Shown: piece by piece, positions 41,901 to 51,146 of the stretch | How positions within the stretch are numbered: the stretch's first letter is position 1 | Layout: each line of letters opens with the position of its first letter | DNA from: an uncultured Chitinophagaceae bacterium | Lineage (GTDB): Bacteria > Bacteroidota > Bacteroidia > Chitinophagales > Chitinophagaceae | Direction: 5' to 3' | Assembly: GCA_937958995.1 (NCBI GenBank) | Contig: CALGAP010000014.1 | Location: forward strand, 1 to 52,640 | DNA length: 52,640 nt | Program-made: the position numbers and the translations under genes | Notes under the pieces: model-generated | Database searches by the model: none | What the model was told of the DNA's origin: nothing | What the model saw: only the letters and a program-made list of their open reading frames with translations

Positions 41901-44648
41901 TTTTCAAAACATGGTGATTCCGCTTATCAAAGCCTCGATAAAAAGTATATCGCTTACTCGAAAAACTATTCGGTGCTGCCGCAACCAGGTACCAGCAACG
42001 ACGAAGGTTTTTACCCGGAAAATGGTCCGCTGATAGTTGATGCAGGTCGTCATCCCATCACGAGTAATCATTTTTCAGTACAGTGCCGCATAAAAATCAG
42101 CACGCCCAACTCGGGTATGTATATCGTGTATTGGAATGATCCTGTTCGAAACAGGAAGTTTTCGCTTGAAATTCGCGATGAACTGGTTGTGGCGGTCAAC
42201 GGCAATAAAGACGCATCTGAATACTGGCAGTTCCGCCCCGGCGAATGGATGGATATTCGTGTAGTGTGCCAGGACAGCCTGCCACCTGAAATCTATATCA
42301 ATGGCGAGCGTGGCGCTGCATACCGAAATACAGAACTGGTGAAATTTCCCTTACCCGATTCTTCCGCCCCCGCTCACCCGCTCACGCTTTGGTACACGCG
42401 TCCGGCACAGAGCTGGCAGGAAGGTTTGGTGCTGGGTAATGGACAGATTGGCGCCGTAGTTATGGGCGGTGCGGCCGATGAAATAATTTACCTGAACAAT
42501 AATGAACTATGGTCGGGTTTTCCGCGACACTTACAGAATCCGCATGCGCTCGCTTCGCTGCGCGAGTTAAGAAAAATGTTGCAATCGCGACTCTCTTTCG
42601 AAGCGGAACAGTATGCCAACGCCAATATGCTTATGCCCTATGCAGAAGGGTATTTGCCTATGGGCTTCGTGCATATGCGGTTGCCGATGCAAGGCGAAGT
42701 CACAGGCTACCGGCGTCAGCTTGAGTTGTCGCGCGCTGTTACCACTACTAAATTTGTACATAATGGCATTACCTATACCCGCGAGACATTTGCTTCACAT
42801 CCCGGCCGCGCCCTTGTGATGCGTTTGCAGGCCGATAAGAAAAATGCCATTTCATTTACAGCTACTCTCAACAGCCTGCTCAGGCACCAGGTGCTGGCCG
42901 ATAAGAATGTGCTGCGGCTCGTTGGCCGTGCGCCGCTGCATGCAGACGGACATTACCTGCTTACGAACAATGTTCAGTACGACGAAACCGGCAATGAAGG
43001 CATTGGTTTTGAAATTCAATTAAAGGCCATTGGGGAAGGTGGTAATGTTGTAATTACGGACCGTGGTATCGAGGTGAAAAACTGCACTTCCGTCACGCTT
43101 ATTATTGTAAGCGCCACCAGTTACAATGGTTATAACAAATCGCCCTCGCGCGAAGGCAAAGACGCCCATGCGCTTTGCAATGAATATATGCGCCACGCCA
43201 CCCGCACCTCTTACCAGCGGCTATTGCAGGCGCACGTGGATGACTTTCGTTCACTTTTCGACCGCGTACAATTGAATCTTGAGGATGACAGCAGTCACTT
43301 GCCCACTGATGTGCGCCTGGAAAAATATAAACCGGGCTCGGATAATTTTCTCGCGGCATTGTATATGCAGTTTGGCCGTTACCTGCTTATATCTTCCTCC
43401 AGGCCTGGTGGACAGCCCATCAATTTGTTGGGATTATGGAATAAGAATGTAAATGCTCCATGGAGCTCGAACTATACCCTCAACGCCAACCTTGAAATTG
43501 CTTACTGGCCGGTTGAGAGCGCCAATCTCCCGGAGTGTCATTTACCCCTGATCAATCTCGTGAAAGAGCTGGTGGATGATGGCCGCAAGACTGCCAGCCT
43601 AATTTATGGCAGCAGCGGCCGGGTGGTGCATCATAATACGGATATCTGGAGAACTACCACGCCGGTGGATCAAAGTGTATTGTGGGCCTTGTTTCCGGCG
43701 GCCAGCGCCTGGCTTTGCCAGCATTTGTGGGAGCATTATGCGTTTACACAAGACCGTGAATATCTGAAAGAGGTATGGCCGGTGATGCGCGAAGCGGCTT
43801 TGTTTTACACCCAAAACCTGCAGCGCGATTCCGCAACCGGCTACCTGACCCTGGCGCCCGATATCAACTTTGAAAACCGTTACCTGCTGCCCGATGGTTC
43901 CACTGCATCGCTGAGCATGGGTACTGCAGGCACTACACAAATGATCAGGCAGTTGTTTGTTAATTGTATCAATGCTTCGCAATTACTCGGTCAGGGTGAA
44001 GATTTTGCCCGGCACCTGGCTGCGCTCTTGCCCAACCTTATGCCGATGCAAATTGATACACGCACCGGAGAATTGCAGGAATGGCTGGAAGGTCACCGCC
44101 ACTCGGGGCCGCAACTGGTTGAATTGCTGAGTGCCTGGGGAGCTGTGTGCGCCAACCAGGTTTCGCCAGACAGCACGCCGGTGTTGGCTGCGGCGCTGCG
44201 GCAGGCTTTCGACAACCGCGCCTTATGGCGCAATGCCACTGCAGGCAGCTGGCAGGGCGCCTTGCAGGCCAATACCTACGCCCGGCTTCGCGATGGCGAC
44301 ACGGCATTGAGCATAATAAACAAGCATTTTCAAGATTGGGTAAATCCTAACCTCACGGCAGGTTTTGTACAGAGTGACTGGCAGATAGATGGTAACCTCG
44401 GCATAACATCAGCCATCATCGAAATGCTGCTGCAAAGCCAGCAGGGCGTTATTGAATTGCTGCCCGCGCTGCCAAAGGCCTGGCGCAACGGATCGGTGAA
44501 AGGCCTCAAGGCCCGCGGCAATTTTACCGTGGATATTGAATGGAAAGACGGTAAGGTGACCGACTATCGCGTTCGTTCACCCAAACCCCAGACCGTTCGC
44601 ATCAAATTGAACGGCGAAATTAAGGAGATCACGAGCACAGCGCTGTAA
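38907..44648 (+). CDS. multidomain glycosidase: GH2 beta-galactosidase-like plus GH95 fucosidase-like
   Basis: A 1,913-codon frame. The GH2 part has a jelly roll (about 20-170), an Ig-like domain (180-285) and a TIM barrel with acid/base Glu410 (SWSMANES) and nucleophile Glu478 (VIFGEYAHV). Beta-rich domains continue to about 980, followed by a LamG-like sandwich (about 1030-1145). The GH95 alpha-fucosidase/galactosidase-like part starts near 1158 (LGNGQIGAVVMGG). It has Asn1526/Asn1528 (LNANLEIAYWPVE), Glu1656 (NFENRY) and Asp1828 (QIDGNLG). The usual HRHxSHL motif is altered to HRHSGPQL (1730 on). Such enzymes trim galactose/fucose-containing glycans outside the cytoplasm. The ATG at 38907 is probably not the true start; a signal peptide lies in another frame from 38866. 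Confidence 0.88.
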   Translation: MYSPAYLFSHPAQVDSFYLSPIPASATGIQKPVISLNGVWRFKVNSKGQEKSILVPGEWEMQGIRLAGTDTAIYSREIMIPADWEQHPVFIRFDAVSTHVVVRANGVKVGEHEGGFVPFQVEKSEALRAGPNEITVEVRAHTIGDILAASSQYAGHTVGGILRKVTLFAVSPSYINDWQVNTAFDTDDRNGRLQVAARLHHDFSTEKNISIRHQLRDKDGRIVMEKTLPLSSSNIRYQIEVPSPTQWNPEQPYLYSLLTELLVSNQPVQSFSQRVGFREIKIKGTQVLLNGQPIKLSGINRHESHPYEGRSLTAYWHRKDAELFRDANCNFVRSSHYPPSQEFLEAADELGLLVESGAALSWIKHPAVPVWQKWNRDDSAFYPHLLRANMENWLNGRNHPSVISWSMANESGWSAVWETTMKELKTADSSRLVLFHDQSWGDFNNAGSKADMANFHYPGHEDLRKAAAIANRPVIFGEYAHVPAYNRRELVSDPGIRSLYGAALSQWYDSIYYHPSIAGGAVWAGVDDIFHVYARYLTGNGAWGIVDGWRRKKPEYEGVKKAYSPVVVKNKEISANTISLTIENRYDFTNLRQLRLHCRADDEEIPIATPDIAPRNNGKLTITFPSTTREIYLAFEDPSGFICNEEKFVLKPAPAEPDTLVAISAESRDGFYLVKQGDFEYVLNKETGLITAARINAKLILERGPIFGIVPESADDGSKPSIAGENFQAGIAPLQYYPFTVLFAALAEEKQTDTSLYYRYELECKEGRGWQSYDFMNDGRVLVKYEMQYGGSEVVARQYGLFLQLPQSYNTLLWKRKGERGYYNETEIDRDEGIARLKLKDMNTFAEYRKIQSKDWKDEANEQGSNDFRSTKHHIFTARLIDESGTGISVNSNGTQSSRAWVQNAATQLLIADYNGPGAEPFYRWPFSEKKPATRKGQVLKGQMSFSLFQWSDSLLERTKPALFYIGAARDGALPLRGAIASIRLYNHDGRSDSTVWLFSKHGDSAYQSLDKKYIAYSKNYSVLPQPGTSNDEGFYPENGPLIVDAGRHPITSNHFSVQCRIKISTPNSGMYIVYWNDPVRNRKFSLEIRDELVVAVNGNKDASEYWQFRPGEWMDIRVVCQDSLPPEIYINGERGAAYRNTELVKFPLPDSSAPAHPLTLWYTRPAQSWQEGLVLGNGQIGAVVMGGAADEIIYLNNNELWSGFPRHLQNPHALASLRELRKMLQSRLSFEAEQYANANMLMPYAEGYLPMGFVHMRLPMQGEVTGYRRQLELSRAVTTTKFVHNGITYTRETFASHPGRALVMRLQADKKNAISFTATLNSLLRHQVLADKNVLRLVGRAPLHADGHYLLTNNVQYDETGNEGIGFEIQLKAIGEGGNVVITDRGIEVKNCTSVTLIIVSATSYNGYNKSPSREGKDAHALCNEYMRHATRTSYQRLLQAHVDDFRSLFDRVQLNLEDDSSHLPTDVRLEKYKPGSDNFLAALYMQFGRYLLISSSRPGGQPINLLGLWNKNVNAPWSSNYTLNANLEIAYWPVESANLPECHLPLINLVKELVDDGRKTASLIYGSSGRVVHHNTDIWRTTTPVDQSVLWALFPAASAWLCQHLWEHYAFTQDREYLKEVWPVMREAALFYTQNLQRDSATGYLTLAPDINFENRYLLPDGSTASLSMGTAGTTQMIRQLFVNCINASQLLGQGEDFARHLAALLPNLMPMQIDTRTGELQEWLEGHRHSGPQLVELLSAWGAVCANQVSPDSTPVLAAALRQAFDNRALWRNATAGSWQGALQANTYARLRDGDTALSIINKHFQDWVNPNLTAGFVQSDWQIDGNLGITSAIIEMLLQSQQGVIELLPALPKAWRNGSVKGLKARGNFTVDIEWKDGKVTDYRVRSPKPQTVRIKLNGEIKEITSTAL

Positions 44649-44653
44649 GCGGA

Positions 44654-47308
44654 TCATTGGGCCTTTTGCAAAGTTGCACGGAGTTTATTTGAATTAGAAT
44701 TGTAGTACTGTTTCCTAAAATGTTCCTTTTGGATTTTTAGCGTTGGGGTCTGACTTTGCTTCAGTTCCGGGTGAAACTCGAACTGCTTGGTGGCATTTTC
44801 CAATGGTTGGCTCACGTTATATACCCGCCTGATGTTTTCAAGCATTTCTTCTGTTTCATAGGTTCTGTTTTTGCTTGCCGCACACATTTGTATTCGGATG
44901 CTCACGGTCTTAGAGAGCCATCGTGCCAAGGGAAAACGTAGTACAGTATCCACCTTTCCGTCTTCGCGATAAATAATGTCGTTTATCAGATCTTTCAGAA
45001 TTTCAGGTTCCAGTTTTTTCTTGAGCCCGTCATTACTCAAGCTTGCCAGATCAGCGTTCACAATAACGTTAGGATTGAGTGTGACGGGTATAAACTCTAC
45101 CGTGCTATCGATATAGGTCAGGAATCTTGCTTTCTCTTCAAAATACGAAGCGCTGCCTTCGAACGGTTGATTATACAATGCCGAGACAGGCTGCAGGAGC
45201 GGCAGGCTACTTTTAACCTGGTGATAGAGATTTTTTTGTCCCGAGCCATTTTTCAGATATAGAATATAGATCTTGTAAGACTTTTCTGGTCTGTTTTTTT
45301 CAAGTTCTGCCACCAGCTGCTGGTAGACCTCCAGGGTAGTTTTCAGGCCGGAATTTTCATGGTATCCTCCATCCACAAAACTTCCCAGTGAATCGATGTA
45401 GGCAGGAGCGCTGAAAATGGGAAACAGCTCGCTGGTGTTGCAGGCCTGTCCAAGCGATATGGGTTTCTTTCGACCATAGCAACGGCGCTGCCCCAGGTCT
45501 GTACACACTGAATCTTCATAAAGATAACCTGCCACGTCGATGGCATCGTTAAAGAAAGTCTCCGACAAACGTACAGATGAAAATATACCACGCCTGCCAT
45601 CGTTGCTGCGGCAGGTATTGATAAAAGCGATCGGCGTTTTTTTGCGATATACCACCTTATCACCCACTTTTTCATAGAAAAAATACATCAGGTCTTTCCT
45701 GAGAAGCATGGCCGAGTCGGCCTTAATTGCCCAGGTTTTGTCTTTGTTGATGGCTTCAACGGCTTCGGCGGTTTTCTCCGCTTCTTCTTTTTGTAAAATG
45801 GTATTGCGGTCGTATTTCCATTTTTTAATCGTAGGTGGCACCAGCGATTTATAAAGGTCGGTGAGTAACAGTCCCCTTACGGAACTGCCCACGTAGTTGT
45901 TTTCAAAAACTTTTCCCGGAAGTTCCTGCCAGCATAGATCAATGGAATCTTTGTTGCGCGTAAGTTCCCAGTAAGTAAACACAGTGCCTAGTCCTACCGA
46001 ACTGCCCGACACGGTTGATATGGAAAATACATGGTTCCTGAATTTTCCTTTGGTATCGTAATCAAAGTTGATGAGGTTTTGGCTGAACCACAACCCGGCT
46101 CTTGAGCCGCCGCCTTCTCCGGCGATGAGGATAATGGGATATGGCTCGCCGCTTTGATTGTCGTCGATAGCTTTTCTGAGATCTTTTACACGGTCTGCAA
46201 AATTATCTCTCGGACGATTCTGTAAAATGGTGGCGCTGTCGTACTCGTTTACATCCAGCGTATAATGCGTAAGATTGATCTGCCAGAATGGTGAGGTAGG
46301 ACCCAAAATCAAAAGCATGGCGATTAATGATGCAGTAAGTTGCCTTCGCCGTGATACGTTCACAAAGTAGAAGAATAAATCGAGCCCGAAAACGTACACG
46401 GAGAACATATACAAAAGCATCGACTCGGGTGCGATGCCCAGGTCGAACGGCATGTAGTAGATCAGTAATAGCAGCACAATATGGAGGCCGAGATAGCTCA
46501 GGTAAATGATGCTGTTGAGCCTGTATTTCCTGAGAAGCGTTCTGCCTTCCGGTACCGGCTTATCGTGGTTTTGCAGTAGCCGGGAATCGACCAGGTAATA
46601 TACCTGGTACACCAGCATAGATATCAGGTAGAGATTTACCGCCATCAGTACCTTCATGCTGGTGTATTGCTTTTGAAACTGGCTGAAAAAATAAATTGTA
46701 GTAAGAATGAGTATGCCGCCCAGCGCCGCTATGATGATGCGGCGCGGCCTGATAGTTTTGGTAAATGGCATTTTACTGAAATACCAGTCGAGCAGGATAA
46801 TCAGCACAATCTCAGCACCCGCAGCAATAGCAAACACCGCCACTTGTCCATTGAAAAGCGCGCGGGCTAAAAGCCAGAACGGCACCAGTGGCAGGATGCG
46901 GTGCATGAAAAACAAGTGAGTCTTAAACGGGTTTTGCGGTTTGCTTGAATTCCGGGTTCTCAGTTCTCTTTGGTGAAATAAAAATGCTGGTATAATCCAC
47001 ATCGAAACCGAGAAGCTCACCACGGCGAGCGTGGTAAAAATGATGCGCGTTCTTCCGTACAGACCATCTGGCTCAAAAATGCTCACCACCAGGTCGCGCC
47101 CCTGCGACATTTGGACGAGCACCAGCCAGAATATGGTGAGGAAAACGATTTCGATGAAGGCATCTTTCAGTGTTCTCCAGATGATGATCGGCAGCACCCT
47201 GATCAATTTCCACAGGAAGTATTTATGATCTTTTTCCAGGGACTGCTTATAGAGGAAGTTCACGTAATCATGGAAGTTATGGGTGGGGTATTCCTGGAAG
47301 TATTCCAT
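44654..47308 (-). CDS. multi-pass membrane patatin-like phospholipase
   Basis: An 884-residue protein. About nine hydrophobic helices occupy residues 30-345; a patatin-like hydrolase domain follows. Catalytic elements are the oxyanion motif GEGGGSRAG (Gly399-401), the nucleophile elbow GSSVG (435-439, Ser437) and the dyad Asp in VDGGYHENSG (Asp646). Patatins are Ser-Asp lipid acyl hydrolases; a fused polytopic N-terminus is unusual and places the enzyme on the membrane. The C-terminal 150 residues are charged and not recognised. It is convergent with the glycosidase gene (5-nt gap) and 131 nt downstream of the helicase gene on the same strand. Confidence 0.85.
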   Translation of the reverse strand: MEYFQEYPTHNFHDYVNFLYKQSLEKDHKYFLWKLIRVLPIIIWRTLKDAFIEIVFLTIFWLVLVQMSQGRDLVVSIFEPDGLYGRTRIIFTTLAVVSFSVSMWIIPAFLFHQRELRTRNSSKPQNPFKTHLFFMHRILPLVPFWLLARALFNGQVAVFAIAAGAEIVLIILLDWYFSKMPFTKTIRPRRIIIAALGGILILTTIYFFSQFQKQYTSMKVLMAVNLYLISMLVYQVYYLVDSRLLQNHDKPVPEGRTLLRKYRLNSIIYLSYLGLHIVLLLLIYYMPFDLGIAPESMLLYMFSVYVFGLDLFFYFVNVSRRRQLTASLIAMLLILGPTSPFWQINLTHYTLDVNEYDSATILQNRPRDNFADRVKDLRKAIDDNQSGEPYPIILIAGEGGGSRAGLWFSQNLINFDYDTKGKFRNHVFSISTVSGSSVGLGTVFTYWELTRNKDSIDLCWQELPGKVFENNYVGSSVRGLLLTDLYKSLVPPTIKKWKYDRNTILQKEEAEKTAEAVEAINKDKTWAIKADSAMLLRKDLMYFFYEKVGDKVVYRKKTPIAFINTCRSNDGRRGIFSSVRLSETFFNDAIDVAGYLYEDSVCTDLGQRRCYGRKKPISLGQACNTSELFPIFSAPAYIDSLGSFVDGGYHENSGLKTTLEVYQQLVAELEKNRPEKSYKIYILYLKNGSGQKNLYHQVKSSLPLLQPVSALYNQPFEGSASYFEEKARFLTYIDSTVEFIPVTLNPNVIVNADLASLSNDGLKKKLEPEILKDLINDIIYREDGKVDTVLRFPLARWLSKTVSIRIQMCAASKNRTYETEEMLENIRRVYNVSQPLENATKQFEFHPELKQSQTPTLKIQKEHFRKQYYNSNSNKLRATLQKAQ

Positions 47309-47439
47309 AAAACTTATTTTACCCCTAATTTATGCCATTGAAACTGCGAAAGTAACCGTAGAACCACCTGATTTTGTTGTGAAAAATGTTCTCGAACGTT
47401 AACGGGTAAGCGTTTGAGCTGAATGGGCAGGTGTCGGAA

Positions 47440-50400
47440 TTACTGTAGCGTTTGGACCATGATTTTTTGTGCTTCGTCCTGGACTCGTTCTAATGTCTCA
47501 AGAAAACTCAAATCAGAATCTTCAATTTGCGCGGATTGCAATCGCTGTGCCGTCTGTTCATAATGCTGTGAATGCAACGGAACTGCCTTTTCTGCTTCTT
47601 CTGCTTTAAATAATTTGACTGCTTGAAGAAAATTTAATTCAATGATGTTGTATTCAGGGGTAACCAAACAGAAAATGCCCGGATGGTTGTCACTTTTTAG
47701 ATAAGTGAGTGAAGTGTTTTGAAGCGGATAGTTTATTTCGCCCGTTTCCGCTTCCATCAGATTAAGTTGCTGCCCTTCGCCTGCTTTTCTTCCACACCTT
47801 GCCTTATTCGGGATTTTTGAAATTTCAGCAAAGCGTTTTGGATTTTTCTTTTTAAAATCTCTCAACTCGTTGAGATAATTCAGAATTTCACTTTCTTCTT
47901 TTTGAATTTTGTTGCCGAACAAAGCGCCATCACCTTTTTCTTCCAGTAAAGAGAAAACTCTGTTGTCCTCGCCAAATGCAGTATGAAAAGATTGCAATTT
48001 TCTAAGGGCATTATTTACCAACTGGATTTGCTCATCACCATGAGCCGAAGGATAGAAATTATAAACATAGATTTGTTCCGCCTTTGAGCCAATCCTGTTT
48101 ACACGACCAATGCGTTGCATTAAACGTGTAGCGTTCCAAGGCACATCATAGTTCACAATCAAATTGCTCCGGTGAAGGTTGATACCTTCTGCCAAGACCT
48201 CTGTGGTGATGATAATGTCATAATCGTTCTTCCACTTTTCTTCTTCAAGGTTCGCATCAAAGTTTTCCCTTATAGTGTTTTCAACAGTTTTTCGGTTTTC
48301 AGCACTAACCGTCAATACACGAAACTCAAAATCCTTTACAATGTGCTCAGATAACTGCTTTGCTGTTTCTTTGGATTCGGAGAAGATGACTAATTTCCCG
48401 CTCGGATTGTGCTTTTTACTTTTGAAGAATTCCGTTTTCAGTTTATCGCTGAAAGCTTCCAGTTTCGGGTCCTTTTTTACTTTACTCCAACGCAAAGCCA
48501 AATCGTCCACCTTTTCTTTATCAGATTTTAGAAGTGCAATAAACTTTTTGTCAAAAGCTGATTTTTTAAATTCCTTGTTGTTCCCACCCTTCTCATTTAT
48601 TTTGGCTTCAATCTGGTCGTAACTTAATCCCTCTTCCAATAGTTTATTGATGTCAAGATCAGGAGCCACAAACACCCTGTCGTTTTCAAACATTTCAATC
48701 ATGTTGTCAATGGCTCTTTGAAAGCGTTTGATGGATTGAGTAAAAGCAAAAAAGCTGCTTTCCAGACGCTTCACCAAAAGCGTTTTCATGATTGCACTCA
48801 AACGACCGGAAATTGATTTTACGTTACCGTAAATCTTTTTATCTTCCTCATTAGCTAAAAATTCAATGGCACGATAACGATAATAACCCAAGCCGTCTAT
48901 TTCATTGCCATATTCGTCCAATCCGGTAATTAATGAAACAGTTTCGTAAAACAGATTTGCCAGTTTCCCATCTAATTCATAGAACAATGAAATCGGGTCA
49001 TCCACTTTCGGGAAGATGATTCCCTGACTTTTCATGTCCTCTAAATATTCCTTATTCTTTTCAATGTCGGTTCTTGTTCTGCGAATAACCAAAGGTTCCA
49101 CCACATCATCCCGCAACTTTTGGAAAAGTGATTTTAGTTTTTTGATGTTGAGTGTTTTTTCAGCAGCCAGTTTCTTGTATTGCTCGTTCAGCGGCTTGAA
49201 ATAGTCCTGAAGGTTTCTGATATTCTCCAATGTGCTGTTTCGTTTGTCTTGAAACAGATAAAGTTGATTTTCGATGTCCTGTGGTCTGTTGTTCAATGGT
49301 GTTGCCGAAATGAGAATTACTTTTTTTCTCGTATCACCATTTTCAGAAGGACGGCTTCTTGGTTTTTTGCAGATTTCCTGCAAAGCCAAATACATATCGG
49401 TGTAGTCGTTTCTGAATTTGTGAGATTCATCCACCACAACTAAATCAAACTTGTCTGCATTAGAATAACTGTAATTATTCTCGTCCAGAATTTTATGCAA
49501 GCTGCCAAGTGTAATGAACTCAAAGTGATTTTTGATTTGAAAATCTTCGGTGGTTCTTCGCCAGTTTGCTTCCAATGCCGGAGGTACTACAACCAGAATT
49601 TTGGAATGTGTTCCGTTTTCGTAAATAAATTTTTTAATTACCATGCAGGCGATAATGGTTTTACCCAAACCAACAACATCAGCCAGGATAAAGCCATTGT
49701 GTTTCATCATGATGGCGTAACCCTGATTTGCTGCATCGGATTGATATTTCAAACGCATGAATTTATCAGGGAGTAATAAGTCTATGTTATATGGATCGTA
49801 TTCAACCCGTTTGCCAAAATATTCAATTAGCATTTTGATATATAGTTCAAACGGAGTGAAGTCGTCACGCAAATAGGTTTTCTTTCTGATGGCTTCTGCT
49901 TCTGTATGTAGAATTGGAACGGATTCATTCCAAAGTCTTTCAAATTCTTCTGTTGCGAATTTTACGTCTTCATAATCACGTAAGCTAACATTGAATTCGT
50001 AATTGGATTCGGGGTTTGCTCCAAGTCCGGCATCCGTCAGATTGGAAGAACCTGTAATTACTTCGCAGGGTGCATATTCATTGAATGTTGCTGGTCTGAA
50101 AATGTAAACTTTAGCGTGAATCTTCTTTTTGGGGTGTGCTCTTAATTCAATCTTATCACTAATCAGGTCATCAATAAATTGAATAATCCCTTTCTCTGTT
50201 ACTTCGTCATAGTCTGCTTCCTGAATGTTCTTAATGATTTCTTCTAAAAATTCAGCTTTTGTTTCTTCAGGATTATCTAAGTAGAGTTGTCCTTTGTCGT
50301 GATACTTCTTTATGAGTTGGTCAACATTGATTCCCACAAGAATTCTAATTCTTGGAATCTTGTCAAGAAAAGCCCTAACCTTGAAATAACCAGAAGCTCT

Positions 50401-50514
50401 GAAATAACCAACGAGTGCATCAAAATGACGAATGCTGTCAATATTCGTGAATACTCCCTCAAATTTCTTGAGTAAGCTGTTGTCGTCTTGATTTGTAAAA
50501 AACTTAGTTGGCAT
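47440..50514 (-). CDS. SNF2-type helicase with N-terminal PLD nuclease-like domain
   Basis: A 1,024-residue protein. Residues 1-200 form a phospholipase D-like domain with one H-x-K motif (His133, Lys135, KIHAKVYIF) and GSSNLTDAGLG. The superfamily 2 ATPase core follows, with Walker A DVVGLGKT (279-286), DESH (362-365), LISATPLNN, and a C-terminal helicase lobe (TTEVLAEGINLHRS, MQRIGRVNRIGSK). Such PLD-SNF2 proteins are found in restriction/defence loci (for example DISARM-like or type III-like modules). The single HxK suggests dimer formation for catalysis. Its ATG follows the XRE stop directly (TAGATG). Base composition is visibly AT-richer than the housekeeping genes. Confidence 0.9.
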   Translation of the reverse strand: MPTKFFTNQDDNSLLKKFEGVFTNIDSIRHFDALVGYFRASGYFKVRAFLDKIPRIRILVGINVDQLIKKYHDKGQLYLDNPEETKAEFLEEIIKNIQEADYDEVTEKGIIQFIDDLISDKIELRAHPKKKIHAKVYIFRPATFNEYAPCEVITGSSNLTDAGLGANPESNYEFNVSLRDYEDVKFATEEFERLWNESVPILHTEAEAIRKKTYLRDDFTPFELYIKMLIEYFGKRVEYDPYNIDLLLPDKFMRLKYQSDAANQGYAIMMKHNGFILADVVGLGKTIIACMVIKKFIYENGTHSKILVVVPPALEANWRRTTEDFQIKNHFEFITLGSLHKILDENNYSYSNADKFDLVVVDESHKFRNDYTDMYLALQEICKKPRSRPSENGDTRKKVILISATPLNNRPQDIENQLYLFQDKRNSTLENIRNLQDYFKPLNEQYKKLAAEKTLNIKKLKSLFQKLRDDVVEPLVIRRTRTDIEKNKEYLEDMKSQGIIFPKVDDPISLFYELDGKLANLFYETVSLITGLDEYGNEIDGLGYYRYRAIEFLANEEDKKIYGNVKSISGRLSAIMKTLLVKRLESSFFAFTQSIKRFQRAIDNMIEMFENDRVFVAPDLDINKLLEEGLSYDQIEAKINEKGGNNKEFKKSAFDKKFIALLKSDKEKVDDLALRWSKVKKDPKLEAFSDKLKTEFFKSKKHNPSGKLVIFSESKETAKQLSEHIVKDFEFRVLTVSAENRKTVENTIRENFDANLEEEKWKNDYDIIITTEVLAEGINLHRSNLIVNYDVPWNATRLMQRIGRVNRIGSKAEQIYVYNFYPSAHGDEQIQLVNNALRKLQSFHTAFGEDNRVFSLLEEKGDGALFGNKIQKEESEILNYLNELRDFKKKNPKRFAEISKIPNKARCGRKAGEGQQLNLMEAETGEINYPLQNTSLTYLKSDNHPGIFCLVTPEYNIIELNFLQAVKLFKAEEAEKAVPLHSQHYEQTAQRLQSAQIEDSDLSFLETLERVQDEAQKIMVQTLQ

Positions 50515-50814
50515 CTATTTCTTTCTTCTTTTAAGTTGTTTTTCTGCTTCTTTTAGTCCTTCGGTCAAATGTTCCAAGCCTCCAAAGTCTTTGTTGATTT
50601 TGTCAGCAATGAAATTCGTTTGAACTTCTTTTAAGTCCAGCTCAAGTATCTCTGCTAATGGCCTCAGATAGTCCGGTGAAGCCGGTCGTTCACCTCTTTC
50701 CACTTTACTTAATGTTGAAGTGTCAATGTCTAGATGTGCAGCAACCTTTCGTAATGGAAGTTCCATTTCTTCTCTTCTTTTCCTGATGTAATCACCGAAT
50801 GTTACGTTGCTCAT
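50515..50814 (-). CDS. XRE-family transcriptional regulator
   Basis: A 99-residue protein with an N-terminal helix-turn-helix (about 6-60; GDYIRKRREEMELPLRKVAA, IDTSTLSKVERGERPASPDY). It resembles the controller proteins of restriction-modification systems. The C-terminal 35 residues are a charged helix. The stop directly abuts the helicase ATG, so the two are translationally coupled. It probably autoregulates the pair from the promoter at 50850-50843. Confidence 0.88.
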   Translation of the reverse strand: MSNVTFGDYIRKRREEMELPLRKVAAHLDIDTSTLSKVERGERPASPDYLRPLAEILELDLKEVQTNFIADKINKDFGGLEHLTEGLKEAEKQLKRRKK

Positions 50815-50842
50815 TTAGACAAATTGTTTTGGACAGAGTTGT

Positions 50843-50850
50843 CAAATATA
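50843..50850 (-). promoter_or_regulatory. promoter of the XRE-helicase pair
   Basis: Minus-strand TATATTTG is a perfect TAnnTTTG match, 28 nt before the XRE ATG. Its host-type promoter shape means the accessory pair can be expressed in a Bacteroidota cell. Confidence 0.6.
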
Positions 50851-51146
50851 CCCCTTATTTTGAAACTGTCACCGTGCGGTTGGGAAATTTTGCTCTTTTG
50901 GTTTTGCAAAGGGTCGGGCTTGTGTATCGGGCAAAACCAAATGTGCAAAATGCGGGCAGGCAGAAAATTATTTTTTAAAATGTGCGGTGGAAAAAATTTT
51001 TAAAAACATTGGGTCGGCATGAATGTCGGCAATTAGTCCTGTGTCGCGTTACAGCGAAATCGTCTGTCCGTTGCTTGGTCAAGATGTCAAAGTCCGATGG
51101 TTAATTTGTCTCGATGATAGTTGTCGTGTCGTCTTTTAGGCTTGCT
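50851..51146. other. non-coding stretch upstream of the XRE gene
   Basis: No gene is seen. It contains a 12-mer GTCTGTCCGTTG (51062-51073) repeated at 52513-52524, in front of the other cassette-like element. Both copies continue with a similar TTG-rich sequence, which supports a common origin of the two flanks. Confidence 0.45.

Noticed and set aside
47309..47439. A third attC-like element after the helicase gene
   Set aside because: GTTAACG occurs at 47399-47405, but none of the inner arms or central block of the other two elements is present.
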